Assembly: GCA_036435485.1 (NCBI GenBank)
Contig: CM071600.1
Location: 112,336,046 to 112,400,045, forward strand
DNA: 64,000 bases
Direction: 5' to 3'
Origin: Saposhnikovia divaricata
Lineage: Eukaryota > Streptophyta > Magnoliopsida > Apiales > Apiaceae
Part shown: piece by piece, positions 22,688-34,318 of the stretch
Position numbering within the stretch: the stretch's first letter is position 1
Layout: every line of letters begins with the position of its first letter
Program-made: the position numbers and the translations under genes
Notes under the pieces: model-generated
What the model was told of the DNA's origin: nothing
The model's database searches: none
Seen by the model: only the letters and a program-made list of their open reading frames with translations

Positions 22688-24797
22688 ATGCACACTCGAA
22701 GTTCAGGTTCAGAAAATTTAATTGCTATTGATCCTGAAATTGAAGCTACAGCAAGCAGGCAAGTGCAGGAAAAAGAAGGACAAGGAAGTTATGGTTGAAA
22801 CACAAGCTAAAGCTCTCAGGTAGCATGGTATGCCAGATGCTACAGGCGTACTCTCCAGTATTGTCAGACCAACAATCACAGCTACACACTTTGAACTCAA
22901 GCCTCAGTTCGTCCAATTCATCTCCAATGATTCTTTCGCAAGATTGTCCATTGAAAATCCTGTTGATGATCTTTAGAGTTTTCTTGAAAAGTGTGATACA
23001 ATAAAGCTGACCAATGTTAGTGATGATGCTATAAAGCTGCGTTTATTTCCATTCTCTCTTCGAGATGCAGCAAAAGATTGGTTGAAAGATGAAGGACCAA
23101 ACACATTCACTACTTGGGATAGTCTTGCAAAGGCATTTCAACTTAAATTCTTCAGTCTGAAGAAGACTTCAAAGCTCAGGAATGAAATATCTAATTTTCG
23201 TCAAGACGATGACGAGCCACTTCATAATTCTTGGAGAAAATTTAAGCGACTTCAAAGATAATGCCCTCACCATGGAATTCCTGACTGGTTATTGATCCAA
23301 ACATTCTATAATGGGTTGACACAAGAGTTCTGAAACTTTGTTGATGCATCTTCTGGTGGATCTATTATGAAGAAGAGTACTGAGGATGCGAAAGCTTTGT
23401 TAGATGAGATGGCGTCTAATGATAATTATCCATACAGTGATCGAAATCATCCTAAGAAGGGTGGTACGTATGATGTTGATGCTCTAACCATGTTGAATAC
23501 TACTATGCAGGAAATGATTAAGAAGATTGAGCAATTGGATTCCAGAAGTACTTCATCTACGGTTGCCTCATGTGAAACATATGGTGTTGTTGGACACACT
23601 AAACATGCTTGTTAGTACAATCCCTCTGGAATGGCAGTGGAGCAAGCAAATGCTATTAACAACCAAAATCAAAGGCCACAATATAATCCTTACTCCAACA
23701 CGTACAATCCAGGTTGGAGAGATCATCCTAATTTCTCCTACAGGAATAACCAAGCTCAACCTCCACAAAATAACTTTTCTCAGCCGCCAGGTTTTCAACC
23801 AGCTCAGCCGCAAAAATCCAACTTGGAAAGTCTTTTGGAAGGATTTATCTCTACACAAGCAAAGAAGAATGATGATGTTGATGCAAGTATCAAAGAGATG
23901 AGGGCTCACAACAAGTTGATGGAAAATACAATCACTCAAATTTCTCAACAGTTGAGCCAACTTAACAAGTCTTCAGGCCAACTTCCTGGCCAAACTGAGC
24001 AACTGCCAAGGGGCCATATCAATGCTGTAACTTTGAGGAGTGGTAAAGAATTGAAAGAGCCAGAATTGAATGCGAGCAAAAGTGTTGTGAATGCTAAAGA
24101 AAGTGAAGAGGAAATTACAGCTGAAAGATCGGTAGAAGAAGAGGTGGTGGAAAAAGAAAAGAAAGAATCAGCCGTTGTTCCTGTTAAACCATACGTGCCA
24201 CATGTTCCTTTTCCGCAAAGGTTGGCAGAAGCTGAGCTAGAGAAGAAGTATGGTAAATTCCTTGAAATTTTGGAGAAACTACACATTAATATTCCATTCA
24301 TGGATGCTATATCTGAGATGCCCTCTTATGCAAAATTCCTTAAAGATATTTTGTCAAGGAAGAGAAAAATTGAAGAAAGTTCTACTATCTCATTAACGGC
24401 AGAGTGCAGTGCCATCTTGCAAAATGATCTTCCTAAAAAGTTAGCGGATTCAGGTAGCTACTCTATTCCTATCAAACTCGGGGATGTTGAAATCAAAAGA
24501 GCCTTATGTGATCTTGGAGCAAGTGTCAGTCTGATGCCATTATCAATTTGTGACAAGCTTCAGATGGGTGAATTGAAACCCACGCGTATCTCTCTACAAC
24601 TTGCAGATAGAAGTGTGAAATTTCCACTTGGAATTCTTGAAGATGTTCCCCTTAAGGTAGGAAAGTTTTATATTCCATGTGATTTTGTTGTCATGGAAAT
24701 GGAAGAAGATGCAAATATTTCTATCATTCTTGGGAGGCCTTTCTTAGCTACAGCTGGAGCTATAATTGACATGAAAAATGGATATTCCGGTTTCTAG
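22688..24797 (+). pseudogene. gag: Gag-protease polyprotein of element B, decayed
   Basis: It begins near the ATG at 22688 (MHTRSSGSEN). Several nonsense codons and at least one frameshift lie before 23367, then one frame runs to 24797 with a stop near 23613. Segments in order: capsid core (RLRLFPFSLRDAAKDWL near 23040, CPHHGIPDWLL near 23270), a knuckle-like CETYGVVGHTKHAC near 23570, a Gln/Asn/Pro-rich linker, and an aspartic protease with CDLGASVSLMP near 24510 and IILGRPFLATAGA near 24730. The frame stops shortly after the protease and no RT follows. The protease half is the best preserved. Confidence 0.85.
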
Positions 24798-24855
24798 CCC
24801 TTCTTTGGAATGATTGATAATGAGGTCGAGCTAATGACCTTAAAAAAAAGCGCTT

Positions 24856-24873
24856 CTTGGGAGGCAACCCAAG
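24856..24873 (+). repeat. Post-coding hairpin of element B
   Basis: CTTGGG-AGGCAA-CCCAAG, a perfect 6-bp stem 59 bases after the protease stop. A and E have the same structure with CGTGGG/CCCACG stems. Confidence 0.8.
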
Positions 24874-25274
24874 CTTATTGTAAGTTTTGTATCATTATTA
24901 TTTTTATTATTATTATTATTAGATAATTTTTATTTCATTTTTTTTACTACCATAAGGTGCCTTGATGAGTTTTGTGTGAAGTGTTTTAGGATTTAAAATA
25001 ATTTTACAGAGCATTGGAAAACGGTATAGATTTTTTGTGTTGGGGTGCGAAAAGCTCTGTTACATTGAGAGGAAAAAAAATTGAAAGCTAACTACAGTGT
25101 GAGAATCGGTAACTGCGGTGCATATATCCCTGTTGAAAAAAAAATTATGCGAACCAGTGCTTTGAATATTAACGGCGGTGCAGGAATTTCTGTCTATTTA
25201 ATCTACGGACCAACCCAGCGCGCGGCATGTACTACCTGCGGTACATAATTCTCTGTTAATGAAACAATTTTCAA
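24874..25274 (+). other. Non-coding region of element B after gag-protease
   Basis: T-rich tract followed by about three loose copies of a GCGGTGCAT..TCTCTGTT phrase between 25090 and 25260. No ORF with a recognisable domain; pol is absent. Confidence 0.5.
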
Positions 25275-25465
25275 TTGTTTTTCCTTTCCTGCGGCCGCCA
25301 TGTGCGCATTTGGCTCCACGGTGCAGCATTTCCTGATGCTGTATCTTTTCTACTTGCAACGAACGTATCAACCAACTTCTTGCTGCAGGGGAAATGTTGG
25401 AACTGGGGATTGAACCCCAGACCTCACAAATGCATGTACAAGCGCCCTGCCACTGCACCAAGCCT
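25275..25465 (-). mobile_element. Probable tRNA-derived SINE
   Basis: On the minus strand there is a Pol III box A match, TGGTGCAGTGG (within 25460-25446), and a box B match, GGTTCAATCCC (25416-25406), at tRNA-like spacing, followed by a GC-rich body. The acceptor stem of a real tRNA is missing. The 3' end and the target duplication are not clear, so the limits are approximate. Confidence 0.5.
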
Positions 25466-25633
25466 CACAATATGCTCAAATTCGCTTACAGTTGTTAATA
25501 AAAAGTGAATAGATCTGGATTTTCAAGCAAATTAGGGGAGTTTTCTTTTCCAATCTTTTTGTATATTATTAGTATTATATTAGTAGTAGTATTAAGTATT
25601 ATTATTTATTATTAATATAATTAATTATGTTTA

Positions 25634-25670
25634 TTAATTGAGGACAATTAACCATTTAAGTGTGGGGATA
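25634..25670 (+). other. Internal GAGGAC hairpin with PPT-like tract (element B)
   Basis: TTAATT-GAGGAC-AATTAA (25634-25651), then TTAAGTGTGGGGATA. The same arrangement recurs next to the 3' LTR at 27303-27343. Confidence 0.7.
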
Positions 25671-27302
25671 TGTTCTTAATGTATAAAAAAAATTATATAT
25701 GATAAAAATTCAAAAAAAAAATTAAAAAATACAAAAACATTAAAAAAAAATTAGAAAAATCTTTGTATATAATTGCCTTGTCTCAAAAGTATGTTAGCAC
25801 AGATAAGTACACATTGTGCAGATTAATTTTGCATGATTAATTCTAAGTGTCACATTCATGAAAAATCATTTGATACTTGGTAATTCTTGTGTGTGCTTGC
25901 GAAAATTATAAAACTTGATATGCTTCTTAGTCAATTTTAGTGAGTCAAGCATGCTTTCACCCTGTGAGATTTTGAGCCTAATTTATGATTGATACATTTT
26001 ATATCAATCCATTTTTTTTGTGTGATGTTCATCATTGGCATGTTACTCGTGAACTTGTTTTAAACCATTTTTAGACTACATGATATGTGTATGCATGAAT
26101 ATGATAAAGGCACTATGATTAACCTTATTTGTCCTAAACAGTACCTTGATAAATAATCCTTAGTGAACCCCCTTGAGCTTATATCCGTTTCTTTCATCTA
26201 TCACCAATCTAAAATTCTTGAGCCTACTTATTTATTCATGTATTGATTTACTGGTAGAGCATAGTGATTCAACTTCAGGGTTGGTGAATATTTAGTGTGA
26301 GGATTTCTTTTGCTAAAGTGTTTAGTTGGTGGGAATCGATATGAAAAAAAAATAGAGGCTAGGTACTCCTTTGAGACCAGTGGGTGGCAAATGCAATGTC
26401 ATATGAAAGGGACGATCCATGTACATGTGCTGGTATTAAGTGCATTGTACTAGAAATTATTCTTGGTGACTTTTCACTGCCCTTGGTTACTGGAGTTTAA
26501 AAAGAAGAAAAAAGAAGAAGAAGAAAAAGGTCAAGTAGAGTTTATGTTCATTGGTTTGTACAATGTGAAAGAGGGGAAGTACAAGGTATATGTGCTTTGA
26601 AGCTTAATTCTTGTGAAAGATTGATCAACTTTTACATGATCTACTATTCATGTTGGGTTCTTTAATTAGAAGTGAACACTATGCTCTATTGGTTTATCAA
26701 GTTTAGCCACTTGTTAGCCTATTTCTTTGATATCATACCCTTTACCTAAGCCCCGTCACAACCTTTAACAAAGACCTTTTGATTCATGTAATGCATGTAT
26801 ACGAAGTAGTGGAGATTTGGTGGACAACCAAGCATATGGTAGCGCATGTACATTGATTGAACTTCAGTGAAACACTTACACCTATACACTTGTGTGAATT
26901 GAGAGTAATGTGAGATTTTCTATCCATAGCATGCTTATTATTGAAAGCGAATTTGAGGTCAATTTCATGATATTTTTGTCTATCTAGACATTGTGTGCAT
27001 ACTTGGATTATTTTGTGTTAATGATGCTAAAAGTGAGAGTACTTGTACTTTCAATTCAGACATTTTCAGGTTGTTATGTGATTGAGATTTGCAATGTGTG
27101 GAGTACTATAATATGTTGCATGCTAGAGAGACTTGGTAATTGAAAATATTTGATTTTGTGGGTATATCTTCTATAAACCCTCACAAGACAAAACTCGTCC
27201 TACTAGGGCTGCCTAGGGGTTTAACGGCTTGTTACATATGCTCAATGCAATCGTGTCATCTACGAAAGTGATGTTAGTTAGTTATGATAATTTTTATTTC
27301 TT
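25671..27302 (+). other. Non-coding 3' module of element B
   Basis: 1.6 kb without a gene, bracketed by the two hairpin/PPT-like sequences. It holds A-rich tracts and GAAGAAGAAG purine runs near 26500; no similarity to the matching module of A or E was evident by eye. Confidence 0.55.
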
Positions 27303-27343
27303 CATTTGCCCGAGGACGTTCAAATGCTAAGTGTGGGGATGTT
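27303..27343 (+). other. Terminal GAGGAC hairpin and polypurine tract of element B
   Basis: CATTTG (27303-27308) pairs with CAAATG (27321-27326) around a loop containing GAGGAC; then TAAGTGTGGGGATGTT directly abuts the LTR at 27344. Confidence 0.75.
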
Positions 27344-28670
27344 TGATAGAATGTATATTTATATATATTTTACATGATTATATTCATCATATTGATTGTA
27401 TTTTGCATTTAATTGGATTTTTATTAATTAGATTTTAATGTTTTATTGTAGGAAGCAAGGAAATTCTAAACTTGGAAGGATTGGAGAATAAAGAGTTTAA
27501 TTTGGAGATTTATTAGAAGAAAATTCGGATTTGTTGGGCTGCACGCGCGTACTTCACTGTTTGGGCCATATCTCGAGTTCTAGAAGTCAGAATTGGACGA
27601 TTCAACAGCCCACGCGAAGATAATTAAATTATCTATCATTCTAAGATGGTCCAGGTGTCATATTACAATTGGAGTGGCCCAAAATTACTGGAGAAAATCC
27701 AACTACGAATTTTCCTTGGAAACCAATTGAGTTTAGGAAACGTACTTGTAATTTTCTCAAGGCATTAAAATACTTTTATTAGAGACATATAAGACATCGG
27801 AGATTATTATGATTAGGGGGGATATACATACATACGTGTAGAGAGACATACAAAGGGAGAGAGGGGAGCGAGACTTTTATTTTTCTTCTTGTGCAAAGAT
27901 TAATGATTGAAGGTTTTCTTCTCTATTCTCAATAATAGATTAATTATGTGTTCTTATTATTATTATTATTTTTGTTTTGCTAGTTTAATTATGAGTGAGT
28001 AGATCTCTAATCTAGGTTTAAGTTGAACCCTAGTTATGATTGATGTATGATTTTCCCAATCCCCCAATTTGATTATGTTATATGCTCTTGCTTATTGAAT
28101 TGTGTTTAATTAACAATTACAAGTCAGACGTGATTTTGTGTATTGTTTGAACCAATATCTATTTATCAACGAAAGTTGGATTTAGATGGTTGTGATTTAT
28201 CCAATAATGACATGAACTTCTCCATGAAAATAGGTAGAACGGATTGTTAGGAAGTTAGGATGTTGTGTTTAATGTCTCTGAATTGCATGATGCCATGAAA
28301 ATAGGCTTGATTGTAAGTTAGAGAAGCCATTAATACTCGAAAGAGGTTATTGGTATTTATAGGGCGCATCTTTCCTCTTGAGTAGTCATGATTTATTGGG
28401 GCGGGAAATCGTAATTACATTTATTCATGCTGGTGGGGATACTTAATTCTAGATATTTTTATTTAATTGATAAATAAACAGATTGGCCTTAGTATAATAT
28501 TAGTTTAAAAATCTCAAAATTTTATTGTGTTACTTGCTTAGTTGAATCGAGTCAAGAATAACTAGCGATTGATACGTTTGTCTCTGTAGGATCGACTCTG
28601 ACTTACCTTACTACATAGTTAGAAGGATTTGTTAAATTTATTATTTGATAGGCACGCGACAGCTTTGTCA
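27344..28670 (+). repeat. 3' LTR of element B
   Basis: 1,327 bp, partner of 21236-22549. Confidence 0.92.
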
Positions 28671-29805
28671 GCTAGTTACACTCTTTACCAGCCGGTTCCA
28701 TTACTACATGGGAGGATCTTTCTCAGAAGTTTCTTACTAAATTCTTCCCCATTACTAAAACAGCAGCAATCAGGAACGCTCTAACTCAATTCGCACAGCA
28801 GTCTGGAGAATCTTTGTGTGAAGCTTGGGAACGATACAAGGAGATGCTTCGAAAGTGCCCTCATCATGGTATGCCAGACTGGATGGTGATCAATGGTTTC
28901 TATAATGGGTTGGGTGCACAATCTAGACCTTTGCTAGACGCAACATCAGGTGGAGCTCTATAGGCAAAGAGTTACGAGGAAGCTTATGATCTAATTGAGA
29001 CAATGGCTGTTAATGAATATCAGAATCCCACTCAGAGGCTATCTCAAGGCAAGGTAGCAGGTATTTTGGAAGTTGATGCAGCTACAGCTATATCAACCCA
29101 GTTGAAGGCGTACTATGAAGGTGGATTCTCTTACCAACTATGGAGTTCAGCAGGTTGCTAGTGTTTGTGAGTTATGTGCGGGCGCACATGAGATGAGTCA
29201 ATGTGCCATATCTAGTGAGTCGGCACAGTTTGTGAGCTATTTTCAGCGACCTTCGCAACCAGCTCCAGCCACCTATCATCCGAACAACAGGAACCTTCCT
29301 AATTTCAGCTGGAGCAACAATCAAGGTACTCAACAACCACAACAGCCTTATCAGCAGTTTCAGGGTCAGCAGTATGGAGCTAAGCCGTTCAATCAAGGCT
29401 ACCAGCAGCAGTATGCTCCAAGGCAACAATTTCAACCCCCGGGATTTCAATAGTAACAGTCTCATGGGAATGTTGGTCAATCTTCTAATGAAAAATCTGA
29501 ATTGGATGAATTGATGTTGATGGTTAAAAGTCAGGCGATATCTCTCAAGACGTTGGAGAATCAGATTGGGCAAATTGCAAGTGCGTTACTTAACTGGCAA
29601 CAAGGAACTCTTCCTAGCGATACGGAGGCTAATCCAGGCAAGAGAGAAGGCAAGGAACAGGTGAAAGCAGTAACCTTGAGATCGGGAAAGGTTACAACAG
29701 ATCCGAAATCAGCAGCTAAGGAAGATGAAGAAGTTTAGAATCAGCAAGTTGAAAAATCTGGAGTGCCGGAAATTGGAAAATCTGACTTGGTAGCTGATCA
29801 GCTAG
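28671..29805 (+). pseudogene. gag: Gag of element A, C-terminal part
   Basis: Continues Gag after insertion B: a capsid core ending near RKCPHHGMPDWMVINGFYNG, a nonsense codon TAG where E has Trp (about 28961), a short frameshift near 29110, and then a zinc knuckle CELCAGAHEMSQC in 29115-29453. The linker is Gln-rich (PQQPYQQFQGQQYG) and is followed by stops near 29451 and 29736. The layout matches the intact Gag of E almost segment for segment. Confidence 0.85.
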
Positions 29806-32239
29806 ATGGTGAAAAGGAAAAGAGCAACTGTTGAAAAAGCTTCTTCGGAGCAGTCTACAAAAAATAATCAGATCTACCATCCCCTTCCATATCCTAAAAG
29901 GCTCCAGAAGCGGAAGTTGGACAAGCAGTTTGCAAAATTCCTAGAGGTGTTCAAGAAGTTTCAGATTAACATACCTTTTGCGGAAGCTCTTGAACAGATG
30001 CCGAGCTATGCTAAGTTCGTGAAAGGTATTTTCTCACGGAAATTGAAGCTCGAGGAATTGGAGACCGTTGCTTTGACGGAAGAGTGCAGTGTTGTTCTGC
30101 AGCAAAAGTTGCCTCCTAAACTTAAAGATCCAGGAAGTTTCACCATCCCGTGCACTATTGGCAACTTATCTTTCAACAAGTGTTTGTGTGATTTGGGAGC
30201 TAGCATCAATCTGATGCCATTGTCGGTTTTCATGCAACTTGGTCTGCCGGATCCAAAGCCTACCAACATCTCTTTGCAGTTGGCTGATCGATCAATCACA
30301 TATCCTAGGGGTATAGTGGAGGATGTCTTGGTGAAAGTTGATAAGCTCATCTTCCCTGCTGATTTTGTTATCTTAGACTTCGAGGAAGATAAGAAGATTC
30401 CCATCATCTTGGGAAGACCATTCTTGGCTACGGGTAGGACCTTGATCGATGTTCAAAAAGGGGAGCTCACCATGAGGGTGCAAGAGCAGAATGTCACTTT
30501 TAATGTGTTCAATGCAATGAAGTTTCCAACGGATGAAGAGGAATGCTTTAAGGTGGATTTGGTCGAGTCTGCAGTCGCTACGGAGATTGAGCAATTGCTT
30601 AAGTCAGATTCTTTGGAGAGAGTTTTAGTTGGAGATTCTGATTTTGAAGATGAAGAAGTAGCCGAGCAACTTCAGCAGTTGAATGTAGCTCCGTGGAAAA
30701 GGAAGTTTGATATGCCATTCGAATATCTTGGGTTAGCAGAGCTTAAGAACTCTCAGGGGCATCTTAAACCATCTATTGAAGAAGCTCCTACACTTGAACT
30801 CAAACCATTGCTGGAACACTTGAGGTATGCGTTTCTAGGTGATGCATCTACATTACCTGTTATTATTGCTTCTAACCTGTCAGGTAGTGAGGAAGACAAG
30901 CTCTTGCGAATTCTGAGAGAGTTCAAATCGGTAATTGGTTGGACTATAGCAGATATCAAGGGAATCAGCCCTTCTTATTGCATGCATAAAATTCTGCTTG
31001 AGGAAGGAAGTAAGCCGATTGTTGAACATCAGCGAAGACTCAATCCTATCATAAAAGAGGTGGTGAAGAAGGAAATTCTAAAGTGTCTAGATACAGGTAT
31101 CATCTATCCTATCTCAGACAATTCTTGGGTGATCCTGGTGCAGTATGTACCTAAGAAAGGAGGCATGACAGTTGTTGCTGATAAGAAGAATAAACTCATC
31201 CATACTCGGACAGTCATAGGGTGGAGAGTATGCATGGACTATCGCAAGTTGAATAAAGCCACGAGAAAAGATCACTTCCCTCCGCCGTTCATTGATCAGA
31301 TGTTAGATAGGTTGGCTGGCCATGAGTACTATTGCTTTCTTGATGGTTATTCGGGTTATAATCAGATTTGCATCGCTCCATAAGATCAAGAGAAGACCAC
31401 ATTCACATGTCATTTTGGCACTTTTTCATTTCAACGAGTCTCTTTTGGACTTCGTGGTGCTCCTGCCACTTTTCAAAGGTGCATGATGGAATTTTCTCAG
31501 ATATGATCGGTATTAATGTGGAGGTCTTCATGGACAGTTTCTCGGTCTTTGGTACTTCTTTTGATGAGTGCTTGCATAATCTTGGCTTGGTGTTGAAAAG
31601 GTGCGTGGAAACAAATCTGGTGCTTAATTGGGAGAAGTGTCACTTCGTGGTGCAAGAAGGAATCATTCTTGGGCACAAGGTATCTAGCAAGGGGCTTGAT
31701 GTGGATAAACCTAAAGTGGAGACTATTGAGAATCTTCCTCCACCTATCTTTGTTAAAGGAATTCACAGTTTTCTTTGGCATGCGGGATTCTATCGGCGAT
31801 TCATTCAAGACTTCTCGAAAATCTCTAAACCCTTGTATAATCTATTGGAGAAAGATGTTCCTTTTAAGTTTGATGAAGATTGCTTAGCGGCTTTTGAGTT
31901 GTTGAAGAAGAAGTTGACAATCGCACTGTCATTACCGTACCTAATTAGGAGGAGCCATTTGAGCTGATGTGTGATGCAAGTGACTATGCTGTTGGAGCTG
32001 TGCTTGGGCAAAGGAAGAGTAGTGCCTTTCATGTGGTTTACTATGCTAGTAAAACCCTCAATAACGCACAGCTAAACTACACAACTACGGAGAAGGAGTT
32101 ATTGGCAGTTGTCTATGCTTTTGAGAAGTTCATATCGTATTTGCTTGGAACTAAGGTGACAGTCTACACGGATCATGTAGCGATTAGGTATCTGATTTCG
32201 AAGAAGGATTCAAACCCTAGGTTAATTCGTTGGGTTCTT
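29806..32239 (+). pseudogene. Protease, reverse transcriptase and start of RNase H of element A
   Basis: The protease has CLCDLGASINLMP (Asp129 of the frame starting at 29806) and IILGRPFLATGR. RT follows with WRVCMDYRKLNKATRKDHFP and YYCFLDGYSGYNQI. A TAA at 31381-31383 and frameshifts near 31490 and 31940 break it. The catalytic box reads EVFMDSFSVF: the second catalytic Asp is Ser (31536-31538), so RT is dead at its active site as well. RNase H starts at about 31967 (MCDASDYAVGAVLGQ, TEKELLAVVYAFEKF, YTDHVAIRYL) and is cut by C after RLIRWVL. Confidence 0.88.
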
Positions 32240-34318
32240 TGATAAATGGATTTTATATCCACTTGGAGCGTTCCATATAGGCTTAAATTGATTCACTTGG
32301 CCTCAAGTATGTTGCGTTTTTTATGTGTTTTATGTAGTTGTGTAGGTTAGTAAAATGTCGGCTAGGGTTGTTGATTCTCGTCGATCTTGGACGAGAATCG
32401 TGTCATCTACGAAAGTGATGTTAGTTAGTTATGATAATTTTTATTTCTTTATTTGCCCGAGGACGTGCAAATGCTAAGTGTGGGGATGTTTGATAGAATG
32501 TATATTTATATATATTTTACATGATTATATTCATCATATTTATTGTATTTTGCATTTAATTGGATTTCTATTAATTAGATTTTAATGTTTTATTGTAGGA
32601 AGCAAGGAAATTCTAAACTTGGAAGGATTGGAGAATAAAGAGCTTAATTTGGAGATTTATTAGAAGAAAATTCGGATTTGTTGGGCTGCACGCGCGTACT
32701 TCACTGTTTGGGCCATATCTCGAGTTCTAGAAGTCAGAATTGGACGATTCAATAGCCCACGCGAAGATAATTAAATTATCTATCATTCTAAGATAGTCCA
32801 GGTGTCATATTACAATTGGAGCGGCCCAAAATTACTGGAGAAAATCCAACTACGAATTTTCCTTTGAAACCAATTGAGTTTAGGAAACGTACTTGTAATT
32901 TTCTCAAGGCATTAAAATACTTTTATTAGAGACATATAAGACATCGGAGATTATTATGATTAGTGGGGATATACATACATACGTGTAGAGAGACATACAG
33001 AGGGAGAGAGGGGAGCGAGACTTTTATTTTTCTTCTTGTGCAAAGATTAAAGATTGAAGGTTTTCTTCTCTATTCTCAATAATAGATTAATTATGTGTTC
33101 TTATTATTATTATTATTATTGTTTTGCTAGTTTAATTATGAGTGAGTAGATCTCTAATCTAGGGTTAAGTTGAACCCTAGTTATGATTGATGTATGATTT
33201 TCCCAATCCCCCAATTTGATTATGTTATATGCTCTTGCTTATTGAATTGTGTTTAATTAACAATTACAAGTCAGACGTGATTTTGTGTATTGTGTGAACC
33301 AATATCTATTTATCAACGAAATTTGGATTTAGATGGTTGTGATTTATCCAATAATGACATGAACTTCTCCATGAAAATAGGTAGAACGGATTGTTAGGAA
33401 GTTAGGATGTTGTGTTTAATGTCTCTGAATTGCATGATGCCATGAAAATAGGCTTGATTGTAAGTTAGAGAAGCCATTAATACTCGAAAGAGGTTATTGG
33501 TATTTATAGGGCGCATCTTTCCTCTTGAGTAGTCATGATTTATTGGGGCGGGAAATCGTAACTACATTTATTCATGCTAGTGGGGATACTTAATTCTAGA
33601 TATTTTTAGTTAATTGATAAATAAACAGATTCGCCTTAGTATAATATTAGTTTAAAAATCTCAAAATTTTATTGTGTTACTTGCTTAGTTGAATCGAGTC
33701 AAGAATAACTAGTGATTGATACGTTTGAGATTTAGAACTTGTCATGCTAGCATAGGTTCATGATTGTTTATCAACATGATTCGTGGTGTAATTTGAACTA
33801 TTTTATACTGCCCTATGTGATCTCAATGGACAACTTGTGCGTAAACCGTTATGTTTTCAAATCTTATAGAGATTTAGGGTCTGAACATAGTTAGTGTCTA
33901 CCCATCTTCTATCTCTTTTATGGATGCATGAGTAGTTTGGTATTCGTATACTAAGAGGTAGCCTATACTTGTTTCGTGTTATCTAATCAGATATCATAAC
34001 CATCACATACTTTGATTAAAGGCATCAACTCTAAGCGAAGTATTTAATGAAGTTAGGATCCCATGTTTTCTCTTGCATAAGTAATTCGATTTTGATTCTC
34101 ATTAGTTAATTAATTTTTAGTTTGTTAATTTATTTTTAGTTAATCTTAGTTAATCAACCCTCAAATTTGTTAATTGTCTTAGCAGTGAATAAAAACCATA
34201 CATTTTTGCATAGGTGCATTAACTGAATTAAAACCTAAACCAGATCTCTGTGGGAACGAACTCAACTTAGTTCTATATTACTTGTGACCACGTACACTTG
34301 CGTGATTTTGTGTTAACA
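32240..34318. mobile_element. Element C: chimeric LTR insertion
   Basis: A perfect TSD TTCTT (32235-32239 and 34319-34323) proves a single retroelement-type insertion. The ends are LTR ends of an A-related family (TGATAAATGGATTTTATATC at the left, GTGTTAACA at the right). Between them lie about 90 bases of B-family 3' internal sequence and most of a B-family LTR (32401-33727). The A-like LTR lacks its middle part. Junctions show short homologies (AATCG at 32396-32400, TTG at 33725-33727), and the left junction lies at the foot of a 9-bp hairpin (32373-32399). No coding capacity. Confidence 0.85.
32451..32489 (+). other. GAGGAC hairpin and PPT of B type inside C
   Basis: ATTTGC (32451-32456) pairs with GCAAAT (32467-32472) around CCGAGGACGT; then TAAGTGTGGGGATGTT abuts the B-type LTR at 32490. 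The stem differs from that of B at 27303 yet still pairs. Confidence 0.7.

Larger units (their letters stand above)
21236..28670 (+). mobile_element. Element B: gag-protease-only LTR retrotransposon (non-autonomous)
   Basis: The LTRs 21236-22549 and 27344-28670 begin TGATAGAATG and end TTGTCA and differ at 25 or more sites by eye. The TSD is GTTGG on the left (21231-21235) and GCTAG on the right (28671-28675), each one change from GCTGG, which E has at the same gag position. Inside are a PBS (22556-22573), a decayed gag-protease frame, and 2.5 kb without pol. Elements of this plan are known as TR-GAG: they must borrow RT and integrase. It interrupts gag of A, so it is younger than A. Confidence 0.88.

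Noticed and set aside
23568..23960. 130-codon minus-strand ORF in element B
   Set aside because: Antisense shadow of the gag linker and knuckle region.
25406..25460. tRNA gene on the minus strand
   Set aside because: Only the internal promoter boxes match; acceptor stem and anticodon arm are not formed.
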